Under the pieces are notes generated by a model that worked only from the letters and a program-made list of their open reading frames with translations, did no database searches and was not told the DNA's origin. DNA of 64,000 nt. It comes from Tautonia plasticadhaerens. GTDB lineage: Bacteria > Planctomycetota > Planctomycetia > Isosphaerales > Isosphaeraceae. The stretch covers positions 6,076,001 to 6,140,000 of the forward strand of contig NZ_CP036426.1 in NCBI RefSeq assembly GCF_007752535.1, read 5' to 3'. The position numbers were made by a program, and so were the translations under genes. This document shows positions 41,516 through 51,215 of the stretch, in pieces (the first letter of the stretch is position 1; every line of letters begins with the position of its first letter).

Positions 41516-44218
41516 ATGATGACCGGGTCGCTCGAACCTCGACGTCTCGCCTCGGAGCCGACGACGGCCTCGAATTCTTCCGGCGATGATCCCCGACTGA
41601 TCCGGGCCCTCGAGCACTACCTGGAGGCGGCCGAGGCGGGGGAGCCACCGGATCGGGACGCCTTCCTGTCGTGCCATCCCGAGATCGCCTCCCGGCTGGC
41701 CCAGTGCCTCGAAGGGATGGATGCCATCCGAGGGGGCGTTTCAGGCCCGGGGGAGCTCGGGGAGGAGTCGGGGCTGACGACCGACGCCGAACTCTTCCAC
41801 GCACCGACCCCGCCGATCCAGCTCGGAGACTACCTGCTGCTCCGGGAGCTGGGGCGGGGTGGCATGGGGGTGGTGTACGAGGCCCGTCAGCTCTCGCTCG
41901 GCCGGCGGGTGGCGCTCAAACTGCTGCCTTTCTCCTCCACGCTCGACCCCCGACAACTCCGGCGGTTCCGGACCGAGGCCAGGGCGGCGGCCTGGCTCCA
42001 ACACGATCACATCGTCCCGGTCTTCGCCTTCGGCTCGGGTCAGGGGCTCCCCTTTTACGCGATGCGGTTGATCGAGGGGCGTTCGCTCTCGACCTTGATC
42101 GCGCAGTGGCGTGACGGGGTCGTCGATGGGGGTGAGGGGGCCACCGCCCGGGGAGACGCGATCGCCGGTTACGTCGCCTCGCTGGGGATCCAGGCGGCCG
42201 AGGCGCTCGACTACGCGCATGGACAGGGGGTCCTGCATCGCGACATCAAGCCCGCGAACCTGCTGGTCGACGACGGCGGGCATCTCTGGATCACCGACTT
42301 CGGGCTGGCCCGGTTCCGGGAACGGGAGAGCGTGACACGCTCGGGAGACCTGATCGGCACAATTCGCTACATGAGCCCCGAGCAGGCGCTCGGCAAGCAC
42401 TCCGAGGTCGACCATCGGACGGACGTGTACAGTCTCGGCGCGACCCTCTACGAACTGCTGACACGCGCCCCACTCTTCGAGGCATCGGACACGAGGGAAC
42501 TGGTCAATCGGGTCCTCCTCGACGCCCCGCGCCCCCCCCGGTCACTCGACCCTTCGATCCCGAGGGATCTCGAGACGATCGTGCTGAAGGCCCTGGCCAA
42601 GGAGCCCGGCGAGCGATATGCCACCGCCGCGGATCTGGCCGACGACCTCAGGCGTTACAGGGCGGACCTGCCGATCCGGGCACGCCGACCCTCGGCGACC
42701 GAGCGGCTGACCTGCTGGGCGAGGCGACACCGGGCCGCGGTCCTCACCGCCGCGATCCTCCTCGCCGTCGCCCTGATCGGGCAATCGGCCACCATCTTGA
42801 TGTTGACGAACGAGGAACGTCGGTCTCGGGACCACGCCTTCCAGGCCAGCGAGAACAGCCAGCAGCTCTTCGAATTCGCGGATGCACTCTACCGGCAAGT
42901 CGAAGGACGGGTCGGGACCGACCCGGAGGACTCGGAGGCCGATCGTCGCCTGCTGGGGACCTCCCTCGGCATCTTCGAACGCTTCACCCGACAGGCGGAT
43001 CGGGATCCCAGGCACGACTCCCTGGTCACCTCCGCCCTGATCAGGGCGGGGGACATCCACCTCCGTCTCGGCCATCATCCCGAGGCCTCACTCTGCTACC
43101 ATCGCGCCCTCGTCCACCTCGACCCGCGACCGACCCCGGGGAACTTGACCGAGGATCGCGGCGACGACCTGGCCCACACGCTGAATCGCCTCGGTCAGGT
43201 GGAACTACTGACCGGCAATCCTCACCGCGCGTTCGAGCATTTCTCCCGGGCCGTCACCGTCCAGGAGGGCTGGATCGGTCGGCGGGGCGGGGATGAGGGA
43301 CGACTGGACCTGGTCTCCTATCTCATCGACGTCGGTCGGTTCTCCGGTGTCTCGTCCCTCGCAGTCCAGGCGGATCGGGCCCTCTCGAGGGCGCTCGACC
43401 TCGCCGATGCGATGGCGGCACGCCGTTCCACCTCGGACGCCCTCCCGGGGACCCCCGAGGAGGCCGAAGCCCTGAAACGGCTGATCCGGGGACGCCTGCT
43501 CCGCAGCGACCGCCACTTCTCGGACGCCATCGACCAGTACAGGGCGGCATTGGACCTGTACCGACGCCTTTCCGCCGCTCATCCCGACCGGGCCGAGTTC
43601 CCCCAACGTGCCTCGGAGGCCGCGTTCCAGCTCGCCTGGTTCCTCGCCACCTGCTCCGAATCCTCGGTGCGAGACGAGGGCGAGGCGGTCACCCTGGTGC
43701 AACACGTCCTGGAAGACCAACCCGACGACCCGGGACTGCTCTCCCAGGCGGGGGTCTTCTTCATGCAAGTGGACCGATATGAGGAGGCGGAGCGGGCCAT
43801 GCGCGCCGCGCTGGCCTCCGCCCCGGATCGGGCCGACCTGTACAACAACCTCGCCTGGCTCCTCGCAACCCGCCCCGAACCTCGACGACCTGATCCGGCC
43901 GAGGCGACCCGGCTGGCCGAGGAGGCGATCAAGTTGGCCCCGGGAGTGGGCATTTACTGGAACACGCTCGGAGTCGCACACTATCGATCAGGTCGGCTGA
44001 AGGAGGCGATCGCCTCGCTCGAGACCTCGATGCAGCTGAGCGACGGCGGCAACGGCTTCGACTGGTTCGTGACCGCGCTCGCCCTCTGGAAACTCGGCGA
44101 TCGGGACTCCGCCGCAGTCCTCTACGACAAGGCCGTCGATTGGATGGACCTCCTGCCCGCACGGGATCCGACCCTTCATCGCTTCCGGGAGGAGGCCGAC
44201 CTGGCATTCGACGCCTGA
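41516..44218 (+). CDS. Ser/Thr protein kinase with membrane helix and TPR-like tail
   Basis: The 900-residue Hanks-type kinase has the G-loop ELGRGGMGVVYEA (111-123), Lys135, catalytic HRDIKPANLL (241-250), DFGLA (261-265) and SPEQALGK. Then come a membrane helix (about 410-435; AAVLTAAILLAVALIGQSATILML) and a helical C-terminal half with tetratricopeptide-like pairs (YNNLAWLLATRPEPR, YWNTLGVAHYRSGRLKEAIASLETSMQLS). Before the kinase, about 100 residues resemble the planctomycete pre-kinase segment (LEHYLEAAEAGEPPDRDAFLSCHPEIASRLAQCLEG). GGAGGCAGG precedes the ATG. Target unknown. Confidence 0.92.
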   Translation: MMTGSLEPRRLASEPTTASNSSGDDPRLIRALEHYLEAAEAGEPPDRDAFLSCHPEIASRLAQCLEGMDAIRGGVSGPGELGEESGLTTDAELFHAPTPPIQLGDYLLLRELGRGGMGVVYEARQLSLGRRVALKLLPFSSTLDPRQLRRFRTEARAAAWLQHDHIVPVFAFGSGQGLPFYAMRLIEGRSLSTLIAQWRDGVVDGGEGATARGDAIAGYVASLGIQAAEALDYAHGQGVLHRDIKPANLLVDDGGHLWITDFGLARFRERESVTRSGDLIGTIRYMSPEQALGKHSEVDHRTDVYSLGATLYELLTRAPLFEASDTRELVNRVLLDAPRPPRSLDPSIPRDLETIVLKALAKEPGERYATAADLADDLRRYRADLPIRARRPSATERLTCWARRHRAAVLTAAILLAVALIGQSATILMLTNEERRSRDHAFQASENSQQLFEFADALYRQVEGRVGTDPEDSEADRRLLGTSLGIFERFTRQADRDPRHDSLVTSALIRAGDIHLRLGHHPEASLCYHRALVHLDPRPTPGNLTEDRGDDLAHTLNRLGQVELLTGNPHRAFEHFSRAVTVQEGWIGRRGGDEGRLDLVSYLIDVGRFSGVSSLAVQADRALSRALDLADAMAARRSTSDALPGTPEEAEALKRLIRGRLLRSDRHFSDAIDQYRAALDLYRRLSAAHPDRAEFPQRASEAAFQLAWFLATCSESSVRDEGEAVTLVQHVLEDQPDDPGLLSQAGVFFMQVDRYEEAERAMRAALASAPDRADLYNNLAWLLATRPEPRRPDPAEATRLAEEAIKLAPGVGIYWNTLGVAHYRSGRLKEAIASLETSMQLSDGGNGFDWFVTALALWKLGDRDSAAVLYDKAVDWMDLLPARDPTLHRFREEADLAFDA

Positions 44219-44240
44219 GTCGGGCCGTAGTCGGGGGAGA

Positions 44241-45887
44241 TCATCGGAGTTCCGGCACCCGGTCGAGAAGCTCGCGGTCGAGTTCGGGGAGCCGTCCGCA
44301 CATCTCCCGATACCAACGATACCGTTCCCGGAACGCCCGGCCGAGCATCCGAGTCCGGGCGACGTGCCGGTAGGCGGCCTGTCGCAACCGATCTCGGAGG
44401 GGATGGTCGAGGATCAGGAGTCTCAGCAGCGTTTCGAACTCGGTGACCGAACGGTAGATCAAGCCCGTCGATCCGTGTTGGATCGGGCCGTCATAGACGG
44501 TCGGCGAGGCGAGGCAGACGACCCCGCTGGCTGCACATTCGATGAACTTCAGGTCGGACTTGCAACGGTTGAAGCGACTCGGGGCCAGCGGGAGCAGGGC
44601 GATGTCGCACCGCCCAAGGACGGCGAGGTACTCGTCGAAGGGGAGGAAGGGGCGAAAGGTCTTGTCGACCTCGGGCAAGGCGTCGAAGAATGGCCGATCG
44701 TGAAGGACCTCGACCCGGACTCGATCCGAGAGCGCGACCAGCACCCGTCGGAGTCCGGGGAGGATCTCCCGCCAGTCCTCCTCCCGATTCAGCGCGCCGA
44801 AGAGGATCGTCGCCGGGAGATCCTTCGAAGGGTCCCTCGGTGACGGCAACTCGGCGACCTCGTTCCGAAAGACCCGGACGTGCGGATTGTAACTCCGAAG
44901 CAACTCAGCCAGGGGTTCGGTCGAGGTCTGGACGCAGTGGCATGCCCGGAAGGTCAGATGGCGATTCGACGCGATCTCCGGGAAGATGGACGGGTCGTCG
45001 TCCCATTCGCAGACGATCAAATACCCGGCCCGTCTCAGGGCGTCCTGGGCCTTCATGTCGTTCGGCCCGAGGATGTTCCGCTGCCGGATGTGGACGCGAT
45101 CCCCGACAATGTCCCGGTCGAGCAAGGGCGACGTGCCAGTATCCGTCCGGGTCCTCACGCCCGGGATCGTCCGGAGCGCGGAACCGGGCTCCTCGGTTCG
45201 GATCCGCGAGCAGATCGGCGTGGCGGCCAGCGTCTGGATCGTCATCCGTCCGGCCCCCTCGAGCGTCCGACCGGCCCGGATGATCACGCGGCCCGACGTC
45301 GATCGGGACGGGTGGTGCGGGCAAGTGTCCGAGTCGTCGAATGGGGTGGAGCCGGGGGGCCAGGGTTCGAGTTCGATGGCTTGCAAGCCGGCCCTGGCGA
45401 ACCTCTGGGACCAGTGCTTGGCCTGATCGATCCCTCCCATCGACCATCCCAGGACGACCCCAGTCGGACCGAGGACACGGTCGATGTCGTCGAAAAAATT
45501 GCCTGAGGTCGGGCAGTCCCTCAAGGGCGGGATGATGGTCAGGCAGTCAACGCTGCCGGGGGCCATCCAGGACGGATCGACCAGGTGGCCCGGAGTCGGA
45601 CCGATTCGGACCCGGTCTTCCGATCCGAAGGCGCGAGGCACCGTTGCAGGATCGCAGAGGATCGACGTGACGAACGCGGTCGGATTCCGCCTTCGGATCG
45701 CATCATGCGAGTCGAGATGCGAGGAATCGTATTGGACGACGACCCTGGCATCGGGCGGAATGAGGGGAATCCAGTCGATCGAGTCGAGAAGGCCCCGACG
45801 TCTCGTGTCCATTCGGCTCGACTCCTCGACCAGGTCGCGGAGGAACCCTCGGGGATCGATCTCGACCACGGATCGGGATGCGACCAA
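44241..45887 (-). CDS. Two-domain protein: degenerate methyltransferase-like head and GT-B glycosyltransferase
   Basis: The 548-residue protein from TTG 45887 (a GTG at 45869 is an alternative) has a C-terminal half like family GT4/GT1: ATILFGALNREEDW, LLPLAPSRFNRCKSDLKFIECAASGVVCLASPTVYDGPI, then a helical tail. The N-terminal 200 residues resemble a SAM-methyltransferase strand/helix pattern (GSVDCLTIIPPLRDCPTSGNFFDDIDRVLGPTGVVLGW) but lack the Gly-rich SAM loop, so it may be inactive. Convergent with the kinase gene. Could act on envelope glycans. No signal peptide seen. Confidence 0.65.
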   Translation of the reverse strand: MVASRSVVEIDPRGFLRDLVEESSRMDTRRRGLLDSIDWIPLIPPDARVVVQYDSSHLDSHDAIRRRNPTAFVTSILCDPATVPRAFGSEDRVRIGPTPGHLVDPSWMAPGSVDCLTIIPPLRDCPTSGNFFDDIDRVLGPTGVVLGWSMGGIDQAKHWSQRFARAGLQAIELEPWPPGSTPFDDSDTCPHHPSRSTSGRVIIRAGRTLEGAGRMTIQTLAATPICSRIRTEEPGSALRTIPGVRTRTDTGTSPLLDRDIVGDRVHIRQRNILGPNDMKAQDALRRAGYLIVCEWDDDPSIFPEIASNRHLTFRACHCVQTSTEPLAELLRSYNPHVRVFRNEVAELPSPRDPSKDLPATILFGALNREEDWREILPGLRRVLVALSDRVRVEVLHDRPFFDALPEVDKTFRPFLPFDEYLAVLGRCDIALLPLAPSRFNRCKSDLKFIECAASGVVCLASPTVYDGPIQHGSTGLIYRSVTEFETLLRLLILDHPLRDRLRQAAYRHVARTRMLGRAFRERYRWYREMCGRLPELDRELLDRVPELR

Positions 45888-45908
45888 ACGACTTAACCCG
45901 AAGCGAAC

Positions 45909-45937
45909 GGCCGACCGGAGTCGTCCACCGGTCGGCC
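45909..45937 (-). terminator. Terminator of the respiratory operon
   Basis: GGCCGACCGG (45909-45918) and CCGGTCGGCC (45928-45937) form a perfect 10-bp stem with a nine-base loop, 77 bp beyond the coxD stop. It also lies before the glycosyltransferase start. Confidence 0.55.
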
Positions 45938-46013
45938 GGACTTGTTTGCTCGGATGGAGGCGAAGTCGATGCGGCGACGCGATCGGGCTCTCCGGCCCCG
46001 ATCGCGGAATCGG

Positions 46014-46454
46014 TCAATGGTCGGGACGTGCCCCCCGATCGGGATATGAATCGCCACCCGACTCACCGGTCGTCTCGTGGGTCGACAGTGACAGGTTGCT
46101 GTCCGGATCGGGGAGGGAGCCGAAGTAATCCTGGGCGTAATCGCGGGTCGTGCCGGTCGTCACGATCGGCGAGAGCCAGCCCCGACTCAGGAAGTCGGAC
46201 ATGGAGAAGGCGATCAGGATCAACAACCAGAAGGTGCCCGATCCGGCGAAGAGCCAGGTCAATCTGCTGCTGAATCTCAGGTGCATGAAGTAAAGCATGA
46301 TCAGGATCGCCTTGACGAATGCGATCGTCAGGGCAATCGGGATCTCCAACGCACCCAGGTCGAGCGTGGAGACGGCGACCGTGAGGGCCAGTAGGGCCAT
46401 CAGGATCGCGAAGATGATCAGGTTGGTCCGGATCGTGAAGACGTGCTGGCTCAT
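46014..46454 (-). CDS. coxD: Cytochrome c oxidase subunit IV-like membrane protein
   Basis: The 146-residue protein has three membrane helices (about 9-31, 36-58, 68-89) and a long hydrophilic tail. The segment IALTIAFVKAILIMLYFMHLRFSSRLTWLFAG matches the prokaryotic caa3-type subunit IV family. It stabilises the oxidase core. Start ATG 46454 overlaps the coxC stop by 4 bp (ATGA). Last gene of the respiratory operon. Confidence 0.85.
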   Translation of the reverse strand: MSQHVFTIRTNLIIFAILMALLALTVAVSTLDLGALEIPIALTIAFVKAILIMLYFMHLRFSSRLTWLFAGSGTFWLLILIAFSMSDFLSRGWLSPIVTTGTTRDYAQDYFGSLPDPDSNLSLSTHETTGESGGDSYPDRGARPDH

Positions 46455-47131
46455 CGGTTTATCAGGTAGAGGATCGGGTAGAGGAAGACCCAGACGATGT
46501 CGACGAAGTGCCAGTAGAGGCCGAGCATCTCGACCTGGGTCGCACCACCGCCCGAGAACCATCGACGCCAGACGAGCACCGCCATGATCGCCATGATCAC
46601 GATGCCGATGATCATGTGCAGCGCATGGATGCCGGTCAACGTGAAGTAGAAGGACCAGAAGAGGATCTGGCGACCCGGATACAGATCCAGTCTGAAGCCG
46701 AGCCCCGGGACGAGCCCCAGGTGGTAGTCGTGGATCCACTCGTACGCCTTGACGCCGAGGAAGGCCGAGCCGAGCACGATGGTCGCGATCAGCAGCCAGA
46801 TGGTCTCTCGGTCCCGGCGGAGTTGGGCGGCCCGGACGGCCAGGGCCATCGCCAGGCTGGAGACGAGCAGGACGCCGGTGTTGACGGCGCCGAGCATCAC
46901 GTCGAGGTGATGGCTCGCCAGCCGCATCGCGGGGGCGTACATCGTCTGGAAGATCGCGAAGGCCCCGAGGACCCCCCCGAAGAAGAGGACTTCCGTGGCG
47001 AGGAAGGCCCACATCCCGAGGGAGGAACTCTCGTGCTGCTGGTTCAGGTCGTCGAAGTGATGGTACAGGTACGTATCGTCCTGACCATAGGTATTGTCGT
47101 GGGCGTGGGCGGTGGCGCTAGACAATGCCAT
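46451..47131 (-). CDS. coxC: Cytochrome c oxidase subunit III
   Basis: The 226-residue membrane protein has about five helices and matches caa3/[28 protein letters not shown] with the typical Glu in helix, [35 protein letters not shown] and [19 protein letters not shown]. Subunit III supports proton uptake and stability of subunit I. ATG 47131 overlaps coxA end by 14 bp. An in-frame extension to 47182 would overlap coxA further and is unlikely. Confidence 0.92.
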   Translation of the reverse strand: MALSSATAHAHDNTYGQDDTYLYHHFDDLNQQHESSSLGMWAFLATEVLFFGGVLGAFAIFQTMYAPAMRLASHHLDVMLGAVNTGVLLVSSLAMALAVRAAQLRRDRETIWLLIATIVLGSAFLGVKAYEWIHDYHLGLVPGLGFRLDLYPGRQILFWSFYFTLTGIHALHMIIGIVIMAIMAVLVWRRWFSGGGATQVEMLGLYWHFVDIVWVFLYPILYLINR

Positions 47132-48797
47132 GCTCCTGGACTGCGCGATGCATGTCGGCGAATTCCTGCAACTCGTAGTCATAGGGACCGCCGGTGACGA
47201 TCGGGGATTCCTCGAAGTTGTGCGGCGAGGGGGGGCTGCTGGTCTGCCACTCGAGGCCGTAGGCGCCCCAGGGATTCTTGCCGGCGACCTTGCCGATGAC
47301 CAGAGAGAGCGGCAGGTAGATCAGCGGCATCAGGTAGCCGACCGCCAGGATCGAGGCCCCGGCCGTCGACATCACGTTGAGGACCTGATATTCCTGCGGG
47401 TACTCGTAGTATCGCCTCGGCATGCCGACGTACCCCAGGATGAACTGGGGGAAGAAGGTCAGGTTGAAGCCGATGAAGATGGTGAGGGCCGACAGGGCGC
47501 CCCAGAACTCGGAATACAACCGACCCGTAATCTTCGGCCACCAGAAGTGGAGCCCGCCCATGTACGCCATCAACATGCCGCCGACCATGACGTAATGGAA
47601 ATGGGCGACGATGAAGTAGGTGTCATGGACGTGGACGTCGACGGCCATCGTCGCCAGGAACAGGCCGGTGAGGCCGCCGATGGTGAACAGGCCGATGAAG
47701 CCCAGGGCGTACAGCATCGGGGTCTTGAAGCTGACCGATCCCTTGTAGAGGGTGGCCGTCCAGTTGAAGACCTTGATCCCCGAGGGCACGGCCACGAGGA
47801 AGCTGAGCACCGAGAAGATCATCCCGGCGTACATCGACTGGCTGGAGACGAACATGTGGTGCCCCCAGACCAGGAAGCCGAGCACGGCGATCGCGAGTAA
47901 CGCCCCGGCCATGAACGTGTAGCCGAAGATCTTCTTCCGGGCGAAGGCGGTCACGATCTCGCTGATCACCCCGAACCCCGGGAGGATCATGATGTAGACT
48001 GCGGGGTGGCTGTAGAACCAGAAGAGGTGCTGGAACAGCAGCGGGTCGCCGCCGTAGGCCGGGTCGAAGATGCCGACCTGGAAGAGACGCTCGACGGCGA
48101 CGAGCAAGATCGTGATCGCCAGCACCGGCGTGCCGAGCACGATGATGATGCTGGTCGCGTAATGGGCCCAGACGAAGAGCGGCAAGCGGAGCCAGGTCAT
48201 CCCCGGCGCACGCATCGTGTGGATCGTCACGATGAAGTTCAAGGCCGTCAGGATCGACGAGAAGCCGACGATGAAGATACCCATCGCCGCGGCGATCACC
48301 TGGGTGTTCGAGAACATCGTCGAGTAGGGCGTGTAGAAGGTCCAGCCCGTGTCGACGCCCCCGGACACCAGGGCGTACATCGTGAAGAGGCCGCCGGCCA
48401 TGTAGACGTACCAGCTCAGCAGGTTGAGCCGGGGGAAGGCCAGGTCCCGCGCCCCGATCATGATCGGCAGCAGGAAGTTCCCGAACACCGCCGGGATGGA
48501 GGGGATCAGGAAGAAGAAGATCATGAACACGCCGTGGATGGTGAACGCCCGGTTGTAGTCGTCCGGCGTGTTGAAGACGTCGCCCCGGGGCGTCATCAGC
48601 TCCATCCGGACCAGGGATGCGGCGGCGCCCCCGAAGATGAAGAAGACGGTGATCGACGCCAGGTAGAGCAGCGCAATCCGCTTGTGGTCGGTCGTGAGCA
48701 GCCAGCTCTTGATCGAGTAATCGGCCCCGAGATAGCCTCGGGTCGAATCGGAGGCCTCGATGGACCTCGGATCATCGGCCCTGGATTCGGTGCTCAT
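47118..48797 (-). CDS. coxA: Cytochrome c oxidase subunit I (A2-type, caa3)
   Basis: The 559-residue, 12-helix core subunit binds haem a, haem a3 and CuB. His88 (TIHGVFM) is a haem a ligand. YSHPAVY (262-268) carries a CuB His and the cross-link Tyr. His313/314 (WGHHMF) are CuB ligands, and [17 protein letters not shown] gives haem ligands. The sequence before HPxVY is YS with Ala instead of the Glu of A1 oxidases (GHPEVY), the mark of A2-type oxidases such as those of Thermus and Rhodothermus. It is followed directly by coxC (overlap 14 bp). Confidence 0.96.
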   Translation of the reverse strand: MSTESRADDPRSIEASDSTRGYLGADYSIKSWLLTTDHKRIALLYLASITVFFIFGGAAASLVRMELMTPRGDVFNTPDDYNRAFTIHGVFMIFFFLIPSIPAVFGNFLLPIMIGARDLAFPRLNLLSWYVYMAGGLFTMYALVSGGVDTGWTFYTPYSTMFSNTQVIAAAMGIFIVGFSSILTALNFIVTIHTMRAPGMTWLRLPLFVWAHYATSIIIVLGTPVLAITILLVAVERLFQVGIFDPAYGGDPLLFQHLFWFYSHPAVYIMILPGFGVISEIVTAFARKKIFGYTFMAGALLAIAVLGFLVWGHHMFVSSQSMYAGMIFSVLSFLVAVPSGIKVFNWTATLYKGSVSFKTPMLYALGFIGLFTIGGLTGLFLATMAVDVHVHDTYFIVAHFHYVMVGGMLMAYMGGLHFWWPKITGRLYSEFWGALSALTIFIGFNLTFFPQFILGYVGMPRRYYEYPQEYQVLNVMSTAGASILAVGYLMPLIYLPLSLVIGKVAGKNPWGAYGLEWQTSSPPSPHNFEESPIVTGGPYDYELQEFADMHRAVQEHGIV

Positions 48798-49858
48798 CGC
48801 TCGTTCCCTCCGTTATCCTGCTGGGGCATCCCCGTGATCTCTGTGACGTTGGTCACGGCCCCCTCTCCCGGGTCCATGCCTCGGTCGTCGAGGGCTCGGG
48901 TCGGGCGTCCCCGGCCGATCGACTTGATGTAGGCGATGAGCTTCAGCACGTCTTCTTCCGGGATCTGGCCGGCGAAGGAGGGCATGAGCGGCTCGTAACC
49001 GGCAACGACCTCGTTCTTGGGAAGCAGGATGGAATCCCGGACGTATCGTTCATCGGCCCTGATGAGCTTGACGCCGCTCTGCGGGTCGGCCGGGTCGTTG
49101 AGAAGCGGCACCGGGCCCCCGTAAACCCCCTCCAGCGGCGGGGCCTTCACGGTCGAGTTGGTCCCGTGGCACCCGCTGCAGTGGTACTGGCGGAAAAGCG
49201 CCGCGCCTTCGGCGGCCATGCCGGTCGTCTCGCTGCTGCCTTCGAGCCACGCCTCGTACTCGGCGGGCTCCATCACGGTGACCCAGCCCCCCATCCGGGA
49301 ATGCTCGGTACCGCAATACTCGGTGCAGAAGAGGCGGTACCGCCCGACCTTGGTGGGCAAGAACCACATCGTCGTATAGCGGCCGGGCAGGACGTCCTGC
49401 TTCACCCGGAAGTCGGGGATGAAAAAGCTGTGGATCACGTCCTGCGAGGTCATGATCAACCGGACCGGCTTCCCCACGGGGACGTGCAGTTCGTTGATCT
49501 CTTTGCTGCCCTCGGGGTGCTGGGCCTTCCACATCCACTGCTTGCCGATGACGTAGATCTCGACCGAGTCGCCGGGGGGGGCGATCAGGTCGAAATAAAC
49601 GATTGCCCCCCAGACGAACAGGCCGATGCCGAGCAGCGTGGGCACGGTGATATAGAACGCCTCGGCGATCGGGCTGGAGTCCTTGATGTTGGACCGATCG
49701 GCCCGCGAGCCTCGACGGTATTTCACCGCGAAGAACAGCACGAAGAAGGCGAAGGCGAAGGTGAACGCCGCGCTGACGAGCAACAGGCCGATGTAGAGTG
49801 CGTCGACCCTCGGCGCGTGCGTCGATGCGGAGTCGGGGAAGAGTGGGAAGTCCCACAT
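48794..49858 (-). CDS. coxB: Cytochrome c oxidase subunit II with fused cytochrome c domain
   Basis: The 354-residue protein has two membrane helices (about 19-43 and 70-93), then a CuA cupredoxin domain with HSFFIPDF and [12 protein letters not shown] (the two Cys, His and Met ligands). A C-terminal cytochrome c (CSGCH) with a later MPSF Met follows. This fusion defines caa3 oxidases. No lipobox. The start ATG is at 49858, 16 bp after the SCO gene stop; its stop overlaps coxA by 4 bp. Confidence 0.96.
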   Translation of the reverse strand: MWDFPLFPDSASTHAPRVDALYIGLLLVSAAFTFAFAFFVLFFAVKYRRGSRADRSNIKDSSPIAEAFYITVPTLLGIGLFVWGAIVYFDLIAPPGDSVEIYVIGKQWMWKAQHPEGSKEINELHVPVGKPVRLIMTSQDVIHSFFIPDFRVKQDVLPGRYTTMWFLPTKVGRYRLFCTEYCGTEHSRMGGWVTVMEPAEYEAWLEGSSETTGMAAEGAALFRQYHCSGCHGTNSTVKAPPLEGVYGGPVPLLNDPADPQSGVKLIRADERYVRDSILLPKNEVVAGYEPLMPSFAGQIPEEDVLKLIAYIKSIGRGRPTRALDDRGMDPGEGAVTNVTEITGMPQQDNGGNER

Positions 49859-49874
49859 GGGTCCGGGTTCTCGC

Positions 49875-50783
49875 TTAGCGGTCCTGATGGGCGTTCGAAG
49901 AGGGGATGAGCCCGGCGGGGTTCGCCGCGGCCCGCCGCCGGTCCCTGAGGAACATCGCGATCATGTAGGAGCCGAGCAACAGCAGCGTCCCGACGCCGAG
50001 GATCCGGATCACGTTCATGATGGCGAAGCTGTAGGTCCCGCTCTCGGGATCGTATGCGTAGCAGAGCAAGAGGGCCTGTTCCGCGACGCCGCCGATCTTG
50101 CCCTGAGACGCCTCGGTTAATGCCAGCCTCAGGTCGCGGGCCGGGTAGCTGATCCCGTAGACGTACCGTGAAACCTTCCCATCGGGCGTCAAGAAGACGA
50201 TCCCGGCGGCGTGGGCGTAGAGGTTGGTCTCGGGATTGAACGAGTAGCGGAAGCCGACCGAGTCGGCGAGGGCGTCGATCGCCCCGACGTCGTCGCTGGT
50301 CAGGAAGTGCCAGCCCTGGCGGGCCTCCTCGCCGGCGTAGTGGTAGGCCCTCAGGACGGCCGCCTCCTTGGCAATCGCCGATTGCGGCGTGTCTTTCGGG
50401 TTGATGCTGACGCTGACCACGTCGAAATCGGTGCCGACGGTGTAATCATCGAGGACGTTGAGGCTGCGGACCAAGGCGTCGAGGACCTGGTTGCACAGCA
50501 GCGGGCAGTCGAAGTAGACGAGGTTCAGGACGACCGGCCGGTCGCCGATCACGTCGCCGAGGCGTACGGATCGCCCCCGCTCGTCCGTGAAGGCCAGGTC
50601 GAGCGGCACCTGGGCCCCGGGCTTCTGCTCGAACTTGACCCGGCTCAGGACCCCGGGTTGCGGGGCCAGTACCGGGCGTTCCGTCCGCGTCACCGACGGC
50701 TGGGCCCACGCCGGGGCGGCGGGGGCCGCGACCAGGGTGAGCGCCGCGACGGCGAGGATCCGCGAACGGGCCGAACGATTCAT
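49875..50783 (-). CDS. SCO1/SenC-like copper chaperone with C-terminal membrane helix
   Basis: The 302-residue protein has a signal peptide (ILAVAALTLVAAPAAPAWAQ) and a thioredoxin-like SCO fold. The copper motif CPLLC (about residue 96) and a downstream His (NLYAHAAGIVFLTPDGK) are present. A C-terminal helix (VIRILGVGTLLLLGSYMIAMFL) anchors it. SCO proteins assemble CuA in CoxB, encoded next in the operon. It starts 4 bp inside the preceding small gene. Confidence 0.92.
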   Translation of the reverse strand: MNRSARSRILAVAALTLVAAPAAPAWAQPSVTRTERPVLAPQPGVLSRVKFEQKPGAQVPLDLAFTDERGRSVRLGDVIGDRPVVLNLVYFDCPLLCNQVLDALVRSLNVLDDYTVGTDFDVVSVSINPKDTPQSAIAKEAAVLRAYHYAGEEARQGWHFLTSDDVGAIDALADSVGFRYSFNPETNLYAHAAGIVFLTPDGKVSRYVYGISYPARDLRLALTEASQGKIGGVAEQALLLCYAYDPESGTYSFAIMNVIRILGVGTLLLLGSYMIAMFLRDRRRAAANPAGLIPSSNAHQDR

Positions 50784-51211
50784 TCCGAGTCCCCTCGATC
50801 GATGTCGTCTCGGGCCGGGAGTCCGTTCTCCGCGGTGATCTGCATGGCGCGTTCGATCGGGATGTGGGCGACGCCATTTCCCCGGTCGACCCAGCCGTAG
50901 GATTCCAATCGCCGAGTCACGTCCGTCCTCATCTTCGACATATCCCGGCCCGGATCCTCCTGGAGCCTGGCGCCGGGATAGAGGTCGGGGTCGTTCAGGG
51001 AGAAGACGGCGGGGCGCCGCTGGTCGATCCGCTGCTTGCTCAGGCTGAAGCGGTCCATCATTGCGGCGACCGCGAAGAAGACCACGACCACGACCACGAC
51101 GAGTCCGACGGCGAAGATGCCGATGGAGGCGACGTTGATCCGGTCTTCCTGGTGGCCCCGGGCGTGGGGATTCAGGGTCTCGTCCGGAGTGATCTGTTGA
51201 TGATCGGCCAT
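50780..51211 (-). CDS. Small membrane protein of the respiratory operon, uncharacterised
   Basis: The 143-residue protein has one N-terminal helix (NVASIGIFAVGLVVVVVVVFFAVAAMM) and a hydrophilic C-terminal domain with LNDPDLYPGARLQEDPGRDM and WVDRGNGVAHIPIERAMQI. The latter reads like a conserved pattern found next to SCO or cox genes, but I cannot name the family. It lies between actF and the SCO gene, 4 bp from both neighbours. It may be an assembly factor or small subunit. ATG 51211 is chosen. Confidence 0.6.
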   Translation of the reverse strand: MADHQQITPDETLNPHARGHQEDRINVASIGIFAVGLVVVVVVVFFAVAAMMDRFSLSKQRIDQRRPAVFSLNDPDLYPGARLQEDPGRDMSKMRTDVTRRLESYGWVDRGNGVAHIPIERAMQITAENGLPARDDIDRGDSE

Positions 51212-51215
51212 CGGT

